Shown: positions 6,327 through 12,704 of the stretch, piece by piece
How positions within the stretch are numbered: position 1 is the first letter of the stretch
Layout: each line of letters starts with the position of its first letter
Origin: Candidatus Kerfeldbacteria bacterium
GTDB lineage: Bacteria > Patescibacteriota > Patescibacteriia > Veblenbacterales > UBA10138
DNA length: 16,868 nt
Reading direction: 5' to 3'
NCBI GenBank assembly: GCA_016234305.1
Contig: JACRFM010000081.1
Location: 1-16,868, forward strand
Position numbers and translations under genes: made by a program
Notes under the pieces: generated by a model
What the model saw: only the letters and a program-made list of their open reading frames with translations
Told to the model about the DNA's origin: nothing
The model's database searches: none

Positions 6327-6677
6327 ATGAGACATCGTAAGGTTGGTAAAACATTAGACCGTAAGGCGGCACCGCGTTTAGCCCTGATTAAGGCTTTGGC
6401 TAACAGTTTGATATTGTACGAATCAATTAAAACCACTGAGGCTAAGGCTAAGGTAACACGTACTTATGTGGAACGTTTGGTGACTTTGGCCAAAAAACCT
6501 ACTTTAGCCAACCGGCGTTTAGCTTTAAAGCGATTACCCACTGTTGGCGCTGTCCGTAAGCTGTTTGAGGTAATAGCGCCGCGTTATGACAAACGTCCGG
6601 GTGGCTACACCCGCATAGTTAAACTAAGCCGCCGGGCGGGTGATCAGGCGGCCATGGCGCAAATTTCTTTTGTTTAA
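6327..6677 (+). CDS. rplQ: 50S ribosomal protein L17 (bL17)
   Basis: Large-subunit protein near the peptide exit tunnel. The 116 residues start MRHRKVGKTLDRKAAPRLALIKALANSLI and contain the usual TTEAKAKVTRTYVERLVTLAK segment and the closing PGGYTRIVKLSRRAGDQAAMAQISFV, so it is full-length. An upstream in-frame GTG at 6306 would add MKLLLLD encoded by the right terminus of element A2; the family N-terminus argues for 6327. In most bacteria rplQ follows rpoA closely, but here 421 bp (elements B1 and A2) separate them. Confidence 0.96.
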   Translation: MRHRKVGKTLDRKAAPRLALIKALANSLILYESIKTTEAKAKVTRTYVERLVTLAKKPTLANRRLALKRLPTVGAVRKLFEVIAPRYDKRPGGYTRIVKLSRRAGDQAAMAQISFV

Positions 6678-6683
6678 TTTAAG

Positions 6684-6934
6684 CCCAGTAACAAAACTTA
6701 ACTATACTCGCCCAGCACCAGAGCAAGCTCGGTACTGGACATCGCTCCAGCGGTATACTTCTCATCGGCAACGAGCAGCACCAACCCCAATCTTTTGACT
6801 ATTCTTGCTGTCTGGGCTCGTCCTGGCACTTGATATTAATCCCCATTTATAAAACTATGATTTCAGGTTTAACTAATTTAATTTCTTTTTCACTTGGCTC
6901 GTCTAAAGTGCCTAGTGAAGTTATTGTCACTGGG
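6684..6934 (+). repeat. Type A inverted-repeat element, copy A3 (between rplQ and rplM)
   Basis: 251 bp. From about base 18 to base 145 it is essentially identical to A1, while its 3' part (from about 6868, …AGGTTTAACTAATTTAATTT…) follows A2 and differs from A1. This mosaic pattern suggests recombination or gene conversion between copies. The left flank is TAAG, one base different from TATG; the right flank is TATG, which joins it to element B2. It starts six bases after the rplQ stop. Confidence 0.85.
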
Positions 6935-6938
6935 TATG

Positions 6939-7096
6939 CCCAGTAATACAACTTGGCTAGCCCGCCGGCCGTCGGGCAGGCGCTCGCCTTAACCACCGGC
7001 TATTATAACTTTATGTCTTATCTAACATCATTTAATCATTTATTCTGGTCTAACCACGCTCGCGCGAGGGTGGTTAAGCCAAGTTGATATACTGGG
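6939..7096 (+). repeat. Type B inverted-repeat element, copy B2 (before rplM)
   Basis: 158 bp, about 90% identical to B1 by eye. Ends are CCCAGTAATACAACTTGGCT and AGCCAAGTTGATATACTGGG. In this copy the near-right hairpin is longer than in B1: AACCAC-G-CTCG…CGAG-G-GTGGTT (about 7052-7075). TATG flanks both sides; the right one is the rplM start. The order of the pair (A then B) is the reverse of the pair before rplQ (B then A). Confidence 0.85.
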
Positions 7097-7097
7097 T

Positions 7098-7475
7098 ATG
7101 AAACCTAATCAACCGGTTGCCGAAATTATTAAGATTGATGCCAAAGGAAAAGTTTTTGGCCGTTTGGCCAGCCAAGTGGCAATTTTACTGCGCGGCAAAA
7201 ATAAGCCGGGCTTTAAGTATAACGTGGCGCCCAATGTAAAAGTGGTGGTAACTAACTTATCAAGTTTAGGGTTTACCGGCACTAAGCTGGATACTAAAAT
7301 CTATTATCGTTTTTCTGGTTATCCAGGCGGTATAAAAAAGATGTCTTTGGGCGAATGGTGGGCCAAACAACCGGAAAGATTATTTAGGCACACGGTTAAG
7401 CTGATGTTGCCTAAAAATCGTTTGAGCGCTCGTTTGCTTACTAATTTAAAAACTTATAGTGAAACTGAAAAATAA
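7098..7475 (+). CDS. rplM: 50S ribosomal protein L13 (uL13), slightly short
   Basis: An early-assembly large-subunit protein. The 125 residues contain IIKIDAKGKVFGRLASQVAILLRGKNKPGF, the YYRFSGYPGGIKKMSLGEWW region and the MLPKNRLSARLLTNLKTY end, so the fold is complete. It is about 15-20 residues shorter than the usual 140, mainly in the middle and at the C-terminus. The start codon lies one base after element B2, so the leader is wholly element-derived. rpsI follows 2 nt after the stop, the conserved rplM-rpsI pair. Confidence 0.96.
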   Translation: MKPNQPVAEIIKIDAKGKVFGRLASQVAILLRGKNKPGFKYNVAPNVKVVVTNLSSLGFTGTKLDTKIYYRFSGYPGGIKKMSLGEWWAKQPERLFRHTVKLMLPKNRLSARLLTNLKTYSETEK

Positions 7476-7477
7476 TT

Positions 7478-8044
7478 ATGACTCTTAAGACTAGTTCAGC
7501 TAAACCCAGTAAATCAGTTAAGGCAGGTGCGTCCAAGGTTAAGCGTGTCGCCGCTACACCGGTGGCCAAACCGATGGTTAAGCGACGCTTGGAAGTTAAA
7601 CCCGTTAGTTTAACGAGCGAAGCGATTAAATCTGAAGTGGCAACACGTCGCAACGGTGATTTTATAAGCAGCGTGGGTCGTCGCAAAGAAGCGGTGGCTC
7701 GAGTTTGGCTACAGTTTAAGGGTAGTGGTCAAATTACAGTTAATGACCAGGCCTTGGCGGCATATTTTACTGACCCGGTTTACCAAGAAATATTAACCCT
7801 GCCCTTGAAGCAGTTGGGACTAATTGATAAATTTGATTTAAAGATTAAAGTTAGCGGCGGCGGTAAACAAGGTCAAGCCGAGGCGGTGCGTCACGCCATC
7901 GCGCGTGTTTTGTTGCAATTTAACGAGGATTTACGCAAACAATTAAGAGTGGCTGGCTTCCTGACGCGTGATTCACGGGTTAAAGAGCGTAAAAAGTATG
8001 GTTTGAAAAAAGCCCGCCGCGCGCCGCAGTGGCAGAAGAGATAG
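7478..8044 (+). CDS. rpsI: 30S ribosomal protein S9 (uS9) with long basic N-terminal extension
   Basis: Small-subunit head protein whose C-terminal arginine contacts the P-site tRNA anticodon stem. The family domain begins near residue 62 (FISSVGRRKEAVARVWLQFKGSGQITVN) and runs to the conserved KKYGLKKARRAPQWQKR. The first 60 residues are Lys/Ala/Ser/Val-rich and probably disordered, making 188 residues against the usual 130. The start 2 nt after rplM and the TATG context support 7478, though a shorter product from a later start cannot be excluded. It is the last gene of the ribosomal block and is followed by a MITE and a terminator hairpin. Confidence 0.94.
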   Translation: MTLKTSSAKPSKSVKAGASKVKRVAATPVAKPMVKRRLEVKPVSLTSEAIKSEVATRRNGDFISSVGRRKEAVARVWLQFKGSGQITVNDQALAAYFTDPVYQEILTLPLKQLGLIDKFDLKIKVSGGGKQGQAEAVRHAIARVLLQFNEDLRKQLRVAGFLTRDSRVKERKKYGLKKARRAPQWQKR

Positions 8045-8050
8045 TCTAAA

Positions 8051-8216
8051 TAGGACTTACGGGTTTGAGCCAAGTTCGAGGCAAAACCGAGCATTTGAGC
8101 GAGCCGTAGTAAAACTACGGTGAACGAAAAGCGGAGGTTTTAACGAAGAAATTGGCCAAAGCCGCTTGAGTGGTCGGGCTGCGCCCGCCCTGCAAGCGGC
8201 CAGCCCGTAAGTCCTA
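8051..8216. mobile_element. 166-bp MITE-like element with perfect 13-bp inverted repeats and 5-bp target duplication
   Basis: The ends TAGGACTTACGGG (8051-8063) and CCCGTAAGTCCTA (8204-8216) are exact complements. CTAAA flanks both sides (8046-8050 and 8217-8221), a likely target-site duplication. Inside, CCGTAG/CTACGG (8104-8109/8115-8120) caps a longer imperfect hairpin, and GCCGCTTG/CAAGCGGC (8161-8168/8193-8200) encloses GGGC/GCCC. There is no open frame of note and no transposase. A solo left end (TAGGACTTACG) recurs at 12636. Non-autonomous DNA transposon is the best reading. Confidence 0.8.
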
Positions 8217-8230
8217 CTAAAGATATTTAT

Positions 8231-8263
8231 AACCCCTCATTGACGTTACATTAGTGAGGGGTT
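8231..8263. terminator. Terminator hairpin after the ribosomal block
   Basis: AACCCCTCA (8231-8239) pairs perfectly with TGAGGGGTT (8255-8263) around a 15-nt loop. Downstream on the plus strand there is no clean T-tract (GTTGG follows), while on the minus strand a T-rich stretch follows. It sits between the ribosomal genes and the next promoter, the expected place for a terminator, but its efficiency is uncertain. Confidence 0.6.
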
Positions 8264-8300
8264 GTTGGAATATTGCCTGTTATTTTTTTTATGTTTAGGT

Positions 8301-8306
8301 TATAAT
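8301..8306 (+). promoter_or_regulatory. -10 box of the flippase operon; transcript predicted leaderless
   Basis: TATAAT at 8301-8306 lies six bases before the ATG at 8313, so transcription would be expected to begin at or next to the start codon. No convincing -35 is seen at the usual distance; TTGCCT (8273-8278) is too far (22 bp). There is no Shine-Dalgarno. Confidence 0.55.
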
Positions 8307-8312
8307 ATTGCT

Positions 8313-9767
8313 ATGACCAGTGAACCAGGAGTTTTGGCCCGCAATACTAGTTATTTTACCTTCGCTTTAATCGCCCAAAAGGTGATTTCTTTTTTATACT
8401 TCACTTTTTTGGCGCGAACCCTGGGGCCGGCCGCTGTCGGTAAGTATGTGTTGGCGTTATCTATCACTACTATTTTTAGTGTTTTGATAGATTTGGGTCT
8501 ATCTTCAGTTTTGACTCGTGAAATTGCCCGCGAGCCGGCTAAAGCGCAAGGCTATTTTGGCCTGGTGATTGGCTTTAAAACCATAGTTAGTTTAATAGTA
8601 GTTGGTCTGGCTGTAGCCGCAGTTAATTTGATCGGTTATCCGGAGTTAACGAAGCAGCTAGTGTACTTGGCTTGTGCGGTGATGGTTTTAGATTCTTTTA
8701 CTTTAACTGTTTATTCAACTTTGCGCGGTTTTCATAATTTAGTTTGGGAAAGTTACGGCACCATTTTAATGCAATTCACGGTGGCGCTTACCGGTTGGTT
8801 AATAGCGCATTTTACTCGTGACCTTCGTTTTTTTATGGCAGCTTTGATAGTGGCGGCGGCCGTTAATTCAATTTATGCTTTAACTCGCAGTAAAAAATAT
8901 TTTAAATTATCACTGCGGCCGATTTTTAATTTAATTGATTGGCGCCAGCTGGCTATTTTGGCCTGGCCTTTTGCCTTAGCCGCAATTTTAACGCGAATTT
9001 ATGGTTATATGGATTCAGTTTTGTTGTCCATATTATCAAATGACCATGCCGTCGGTATTTACAGTGTGGCTTATAAGATTACTTTTGCCCTGCAGTTTAT
9101 ACCCGGCGCTTTGGCGGCTTCATTGTTTCCCGGTTTCAGTTATTATTTTAAAGCAGAGCCGTCTAAACTAAGCCAAACTTTCAGTCACAGTGTAGTTTAT
9201 TTAACCGCCCTGGCTTGGCCGGTTACTGTTGGTATAGTGGTTTTGGCCGCGCCCATAATTAGGACTATTTATCCGGCCTATACGGCGGCCATACTGCCGC
9301 TGCAAATTTTAATTTCCAGTTTGGTGTTTTTATTTATTAGTTTTCCAATCGGTTCGCTGCTGCCGGCTTGCAACAAACAAAAACGCCACACCCTTAACAT
9401 TGGTTTAGCCGCGCTTATTAATATTATAATGAATATATTTTTAGTGCCGCGATTTGGTCCGACCGGAGCGGCCGCAGCTTCTTTGGTCAGCACCGTGTTT
9501 CTAATGCTTCTCGGGTGGATAGTGGTAGCCAGCTTGATAAAATTAGACAAAGCTTTCTTATTTAGCCGTCTCAGCAGAATTGCTCTGGCTGGTTTGGTAT
9601 TGGCGCTCACAGTTTGGGAACTCAGCTACTATCTGCATTTTACTTTGAATATTTTAATTAGCGGAGTAATTTATGTAGTTGTATTATTGTTAATCGGCGG
9701 TATTACCCGCGATGAGATTAAAACTTTACTTAACTTTTTTCGTTCCCGTCCGGCCGTGACCACATAA
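8313..9767 (+). CDS. Polysaccharide flippase (Wzx-like, MOP superfamily)
   Basis: A 484-residue integral membrane protein with about 12-14 hydrophobic segments, beginning VLARNTSYFTFALIAQKVISFLYFTFLARTLGPAAVGKY, the typical N-terminus of O-antigen/teichoic acid flippases, and the usual GIYSVAYKITFALQFIPGALAASLFP region mid-protein. Such proteins move lipid-linked oligosaccharides across the cytoplasmic membrane. The ATG at 8313 is chosen over an in-frame TTG at 8262 because the latter lies in the terminator stem and because TATAAT directly precedes 8313. Two glycosyltransferase genes follow at 4-nt spacing, so the likely job is export of the glycan they build; the substrate cannot be told from sequence. 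Confidence 0.92.
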   Translation: MTSEPGVLARNTSYFTFALIAQKVISFLYFTFLARTLGPAAVGKYVLALSITTIFSVLIDLGLSSVLTREIAREPAKAQGYFGLVIGFKTIVSLIVVGLAVAAVNLIGYPELTKQLVYLACAVMVLDSFTLTVYSTLRGFHNLVWESYGTILMQFTVALTGWLIAHFTRDLRFFMAALIVAAAVNSIYALTRSKKYFKLSLRPIFNLIDWRQLAILAWPFALAAILTRIYGYMDSVLLSILSNDHAVGIYSVAYKITFALQFIPGALAASLFPGFSYYFKAEPSKLSQTFSHSVVYLTALAWPVTVGIVVLAAPIIRTIYPAYTAAILPLQILISSLVFLFISFPIGSLLPACNKQKRHTLNIGLAALINIIMNIFLVPRFGPTGAAAASLVSTVFLMLLGWIVVASLIKLDKAFLFSRLSRIALAGLVLALTVWELSYYLHFTLNILISGVIYVVVLLLIGGITRDEIKTLLNFFRSRPAVTT

Positions 9768-9771
9768 TCAT

Positions 9772-10854
9772 ATGACAAAATTTAAATCATGGTTACTGAT
9801 TACAAATGATTATCCGCCGTGCTTCGGGGGCGTGGCTCGTTATTATCAAGGCTTAGCCACTTATTTGCCCGGGCTTACAGTTTTAACCAATATCAGTTCG
9901 CCGCTTAAGGAACCCAATGTTATTCGTCGTCCTTTGTTTAATAGTTGGTTTTGGCCGCGGTGGCTGCCGCTTTTATGGTTGGTGCCTTTTTATAAATTAG
10001 TTAAAGGAGCTGATTTATTGGCGGCTGGTCAAATTTTACCAATCGGTACGGCTTTATGGCTTATAAATAAAGTTTTTGGTTGGCCTTATGCGGTGGTGGT
10101 TCACGGTTATGATTTAGGTTTAGCAAAGCAGACTTCACGTAAGCGTTGGTTAGCTAAACAGGTGTTAGCTCAAGCCAGCTTGGTGGTGGCTAATAGTGAG
10201 TTTACCAAAAGCTTGGCCGTGAGCCTGGGAGCCCGGCCGGAATGCACGCAAGTAATTTACCCGTGTGGAGATTTAAAATTTGATAAAATTAGCCAGACGG
10301 AAATTGAAGAATTTAAACGTCACTGGAAAGTAAGTGACAGTCCGGTAATTTTAACCATCGCGCGTTTGGTTAAAAGAAAAAACGTGGCTGCCGTTATTAG
10401 AGCAGTGGGGGAATTACAAAGCGAATTTCCAAATTTGCGTTATCTGATAATCGGCGACGGTCCTGAGCGGGACGATTTGGAAAAATTAGCTAAAGCCACC
10501 GGTGCCGGAATTGAATTTTTAGGAGAAGTTAGCGATAATGACTTAATGCTTTGGTATAAAACGTGTGATTTATTTGTGCTGACGCCGCGGGGTGATGCTG
10601 TGGATATTGAAGGTTTTGGCATAGTTTATTTAGAGGCGCAGGCGGCTGGTAAGGCCGTGGTCGCGAGTGCCGTCGGCGGTGTGCCTGAAGCCGTGGGTTC
10701 GGCTGGCAGATTGATAAAGGTTGAGGCGGACTTAGTGATGGTTTTGCGCGAATTATTAAATAGTCCGGGTTTAAGGAAACAGCTCGGTATAAGCGGCTTA
10801 GAACGGGTGGCCGACCAATTTAATTGGCCTGTCCAAATTAAAAAATTAAGCTAA
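9772..10854 (+). CDS. GT-B fold glycosyltransferase (GT4-like)
   Basis: 360 residues. The N-terminal acceptor half opens with LLITNDYPPCFGGVARYYQGLA, the glycine-rich loop of GT4-type enzymes, and VVVHGYDLG lies near residue 112. The C-terminal nucleotide-sugar half shows ILTIARLVKRKNVAAVIRAV, YLIIGDGPERDDLEKLA and the E-x7-E motif EGFGIVYLEAQAAGKAVVAS. A hydrophobic segment, PRWLPLLWLVPFYKLV, suggests membrane association. It probably acts in the cytoplasm on a lipid-linked glycan; donor and acceptor are unknown. Four nt separate it from the flippase and four from the next gene. The C-terminus is slightly short of the usual end (…FNWPVQIKKLS). Confidence 0.92.
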   Translation: MTKFKSWLLITNDYPPCFGGVARYYQGLATYLPGLTVLTNISSPLKEPNVIRRPLFNSWFWPRWLPLLWLVPFYKLVKGADLLAAGQILPIGTALWLINKVFGWPYAVVVHGYDLGLAKQTSRKRWLAKQVLAQASLVVANSEFTKSLAVSLGARPECTQVIYPCGDLKFDKISQTEIEEFKRHWKVSDSPVILTIARLVKRKNVAAVIRAVGELQSEFPNLRYLIIGDGPERDDLEKLAKATGAGIEFLGEVSDNDLMLWYKTCDLFVLTPRGDAVDIEGFGIVYLEAQAAGKAVVASAVGGVPEAVGSAGRLIKVEADLVMVLRELLNSPGLRKQLGISGLERVADQFNWPVQIKKLS

Positions 10855-10858
10855 AACT

Positions 10859-12097
10859 ATGTCATTACCAACTATTGATATTGTGATGTTTAATATGTCG
10901 AGTTATGTTGATTGGCAAAACGGCATTGAAAACCGGAATTTTCATATTTTGCATAATTTGTTATTGTCGGGCCGGGTCAGAAAAATTATGGCTGTGGATT
11001 ATTTGCCGTTTACTTTTAAACGGGCGCTTAGAGGCTGGTGGCAGAATATTGTCGGCGGGGTGGAAGGGCAAGTAATGGCGCGCGGTTTTGGTTATAAATT
11101 AACGGCCCTGCGGGCGGACGAAATTGAAAAAACCGGCTATAAATTACCCGGCGTTGACGGTTCGGCGGTGACTTTTTGTTTATTTGTTTATAGCGATATA
11201 ACGGCTTGGTGGTCGGAAAAGAAAGTTTATCAAAGGTTGCAAAGCCAGTTGTCAAGACTGGGTTTTGAAAATCTGGTAGTTTGGTCTTATTTACCCACGG
11301 CCGTCGGGTACTTAACCGAGCTTAAGGCTAAGGCCATAGTATTTGACGCGGTTGATAATTGGCTGGAGCATTCCAGTTATAAAAAAATACGGGAACGGTT
11401 GAAATTGAATTATCAAACTATAAAGTATCGGGCTGACATGATATTTACCACGGCTGAGAATCTGGTTAAATTTTTTGACCGGCAGATAAACTGCGAATTC
11501 GTCCCGAACGGTGTGAATTTAGAAAATTTTGTTGACCCGCCTAAGTTAATCGGCCGGGATATCTTGCATCTGCCGCACCCCACCATTGGTTATATTGGCA
11601 CCATTCAGGAAGACAGGATTGATTTGGATTTAGTGCGTTATTTGGCGGACAAGAATCCCACTAAGTCAATTGTTATGGCCGGGCCGGTTTGGAAAACCTT
11701 TGCCGGCGAAGTTAAATCCAAACTGGGACATTTGAAAAATGTTTATTTATTAGGGCGAATTAAGTACCAGGAATGGGCTGCTTATTTTATGAATTTTGAT
11801 GTCGGTATTATTCCTCATAAAGTTAATGAATTTACCCGTCATACCGACACCATGAAGTTATATCAATACTTAGCTTGCGGTAAACCGATAGTTTCCACTA
11901 CTACCGGCGGGGCGGAGAAGTTTGCTGATTATGTTTATTTGGCTGATACGCCGGCGGAGTTTAATGACGCTGTAATTAAGGCTTTGCAAGCCGGGCCTAA
12001 GGGAAATTTAAAAAAACAAAAAACTTTATTGCAAGGGCATACTTGGCAAAAGCGCGCTCAGTATATGCTGGACAGGTTAGAAGTAGTGCTTAAATAA
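10859..12097 (+). CDS. Glycosyltransferase, GT-B fold (GT1/GT4-like)
   Basis: 412 residues. The N-terminal half includes RNFHILHNLLLSGRVRKIMAVDYLP and VFDAVDNWLEHSSY, a Asp-x3-Asp-x-Trp stretch typical of a subgroup of GT-B enzymes, followed by DMIFTTAENLVKFF and CEFVPNGVNLENF. The C-terminal half has TIGYIGTIQEDRIDLDLVRYLA, YLLGRIKYQEWAAYFMNFDVGIIPH and TMKLYQYLACGKPIVSTTTGG, the sugar-nucleotide-binding region. No signal peptide or membrane segment is seen, so it probably acts at the cytoplasmic face with the preceding glycosyltransferase and flippase. It is the last gene of this operon; the downstream spacer starts with a palindromic repeat that may end transcription. Confidence 0.9.
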   Translation: MSLPTIDIVMFNMSSYVDWQNGIENRNFHILHNLLLSGRVRKIMAVDYLPFTFKRALRGWWQNIVGGVEGQVMARGFGYKLTALRADEIEKTGYKLPGVDGSAVTFCLFVYSDITAWWSEKKVYQRLQSQLSRLGFENLVVWSYLPTAVGYLTELKAKAIVFDAVDNWLEHSSYKKIRERLKLNYQTIKYRADMIFTTAENLVKFFDRQINCEFVPNGVNLENFVDPPKLIGRDILHLPHPTIGYIGTIQEDRIDLDLVRYLADKNPTKSIVMAGPVWKTFAGEVKSKLGHLKNVYLLGRIKYQEWAAYFMNFDVGIIPHKVNEFTRHTDTMKLYQYLACGKPIVSTTTGGAEKFADYVYLADTPAEFNDAVIKALQAGPKGNLKKQKTLLQGHTWQKRAQYMLDRLEVVLK

Positions 12098-12338
12098 GTT
12101 CAGCATGATGGCGGTTATTATTTACCCATTCACCTAGTTAAATGTCATCCTGAATCCTGACTGGTCCTGAATTTATTTCAGGACAGGGCAGGCTTATTTT
12201 GGGATCTAATTTTAATATGCTGAAACAAGAAGATGCTGAAACAAGTTCAGCATGACATTGGTGGGGGGTGTCATTACAACATAGGTGAGGGTGTCATTTG
12301 AACCATTCATTTGTCATCCTGAACTTGTTTCAGGGTCT
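12096..12338. repeat. Cluster of TGTCATCCTGAA-type palindromic intergenic repeats
   Basis: Four related imperfect palindromes occur in both orientations: AAGTTCAGCATGATGG (12096-12111), TCCTGA…TCAGGA (12165-12183) preceded by TGTCATCCTGAA (12143-12154), TGCTGAA/TTCAGCA (12234-12252) with its flanking GACA, and CCTGAA/TTCAGG (about 12318-12334). A fragment also lies at 12217-12229. They belong to the widespread intergenic repeat type with the core TGTCATCCTGAACTTGTTTC. No gene lies in 12098-12704. Confidence 0.75.
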
Positions 12339-12368
12339 ATATTTTACAATTAAGGCAACGCAGGTGTA

Positions 12369-12419
12369 GTTAACAGGTGTCACCCTTGAGCCTGCCATGT
12401 GTCACCCTTAGGTGTTAAC
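12369..12419. repeat. Inverted GTTAACA pair enclosing two direct copies of GTGTCACCCTT
   Basis: GTTAACA (12369-12375) and TGTTAAC (12413-12419) face each other and enclose GTGTCACCCTT twice, about 22 bp apart (near 12377 and 12399). Similar GGTGTCATT words occur just upstream (about 12267 and 12290). The spacing of two helical turns between direct repeats is reminiscent of a protein-binding site, but it may simply be a decayed repeat. Confidence 0.4.
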
Positions 12420-12453
12420 TATACATAGTATTTAAGTATTCCGTAATTATATG

Positions 12454-12459
12454 TATAAT
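12454..12459 (+). promoter_or_regulatory. Possible -10 box in the spacer upstream of the fibre gene
   Basis: TATAAT at 12454-12459 within an AT-rich patch; the best -35 at 17 bp is TTTAAG (12431-12436), which is poor. If used, the RNA would carry a leader of about 240 nt with strong GC-rich hairpins before the fibre gene. No better promoter was found closer to that gene. Confidence 0.3.
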
Positions 12460-12499
12460 GAATACAGCAGTCAGTCTTATCAACCTCCGCCCCCAAATA

Positions 12500-12585
12500 C
12501 CCCCGCCTCGGCGGGGGATGAATGGTGAGGGTGATGCGGGCGTAGTTTTTCCGCCAAAGGCGCTTGCCCGACCTGTCTGCCGACG
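12500..12585. repeat. GC-rich hairpin repeats in the spacer
   Basis: CCCCCGCC/GGCGGGGG (12500-12507/12510-12517) is a perfect palindrome. Further on, TCCGCC…GGCG and CCCG…CGGG hairpins resemble the element inserted in alaS. An open frame from ATG 12458 runs through these repeats for 50 codons but reads as translated repeat and is not called. The rest of the stretch 12098-12704 shows no gene. Confidence 0.6.
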
Positions 12586-12635
12586 GGTAGAAGGAGGATT
12601 CATTATTTAAGGTGATTAAGCTACTCTTTAATAGA

Positions 12636-12652
12636 TAGGACTTACGCGTTTG
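12636..12652 (+). repeat. Solo end of the TAGGACTTACG MITE
   Basis: TAGGACTTACG followed by CGTTTGA matches the left end of the element at 8051-8216 (TAGGACTTACGGGTTTGA) with one substitution. No matching right end is found nearby, so it is a decayed or truncated copy. Confidence 0.55.
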
Positions 12653-12704
12653 AAATAGTTATTAACCTTTTGTGTCATTTTACAATCATTAGCTTGTTAA
12701 TTAT

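Noticed and set aside
7085..7100. TATACT near the right end of element B2 as an outward promoter for rplM
   Set aside because: The bases 16-18 upstream show no -35 and the matching position in B1 leads only into element A2; the sequence is explained by the terminal inverted repeat.
12096..12420. CRISPR array
   Set aside because: The repeats are few, in mixed orientation, of differing sequence and irregular spacing, and no cas gene is present.
12458..12610. 50-codon frame on the plus strand and a 62-codon frame on the minus strand over the same spacer
   Set aside because: Both translate GC-rich hairpin repeats into Pro/Arg/Gly-rich peptides of the type produced by these repeats; the minus-strand frame has no supporting context.
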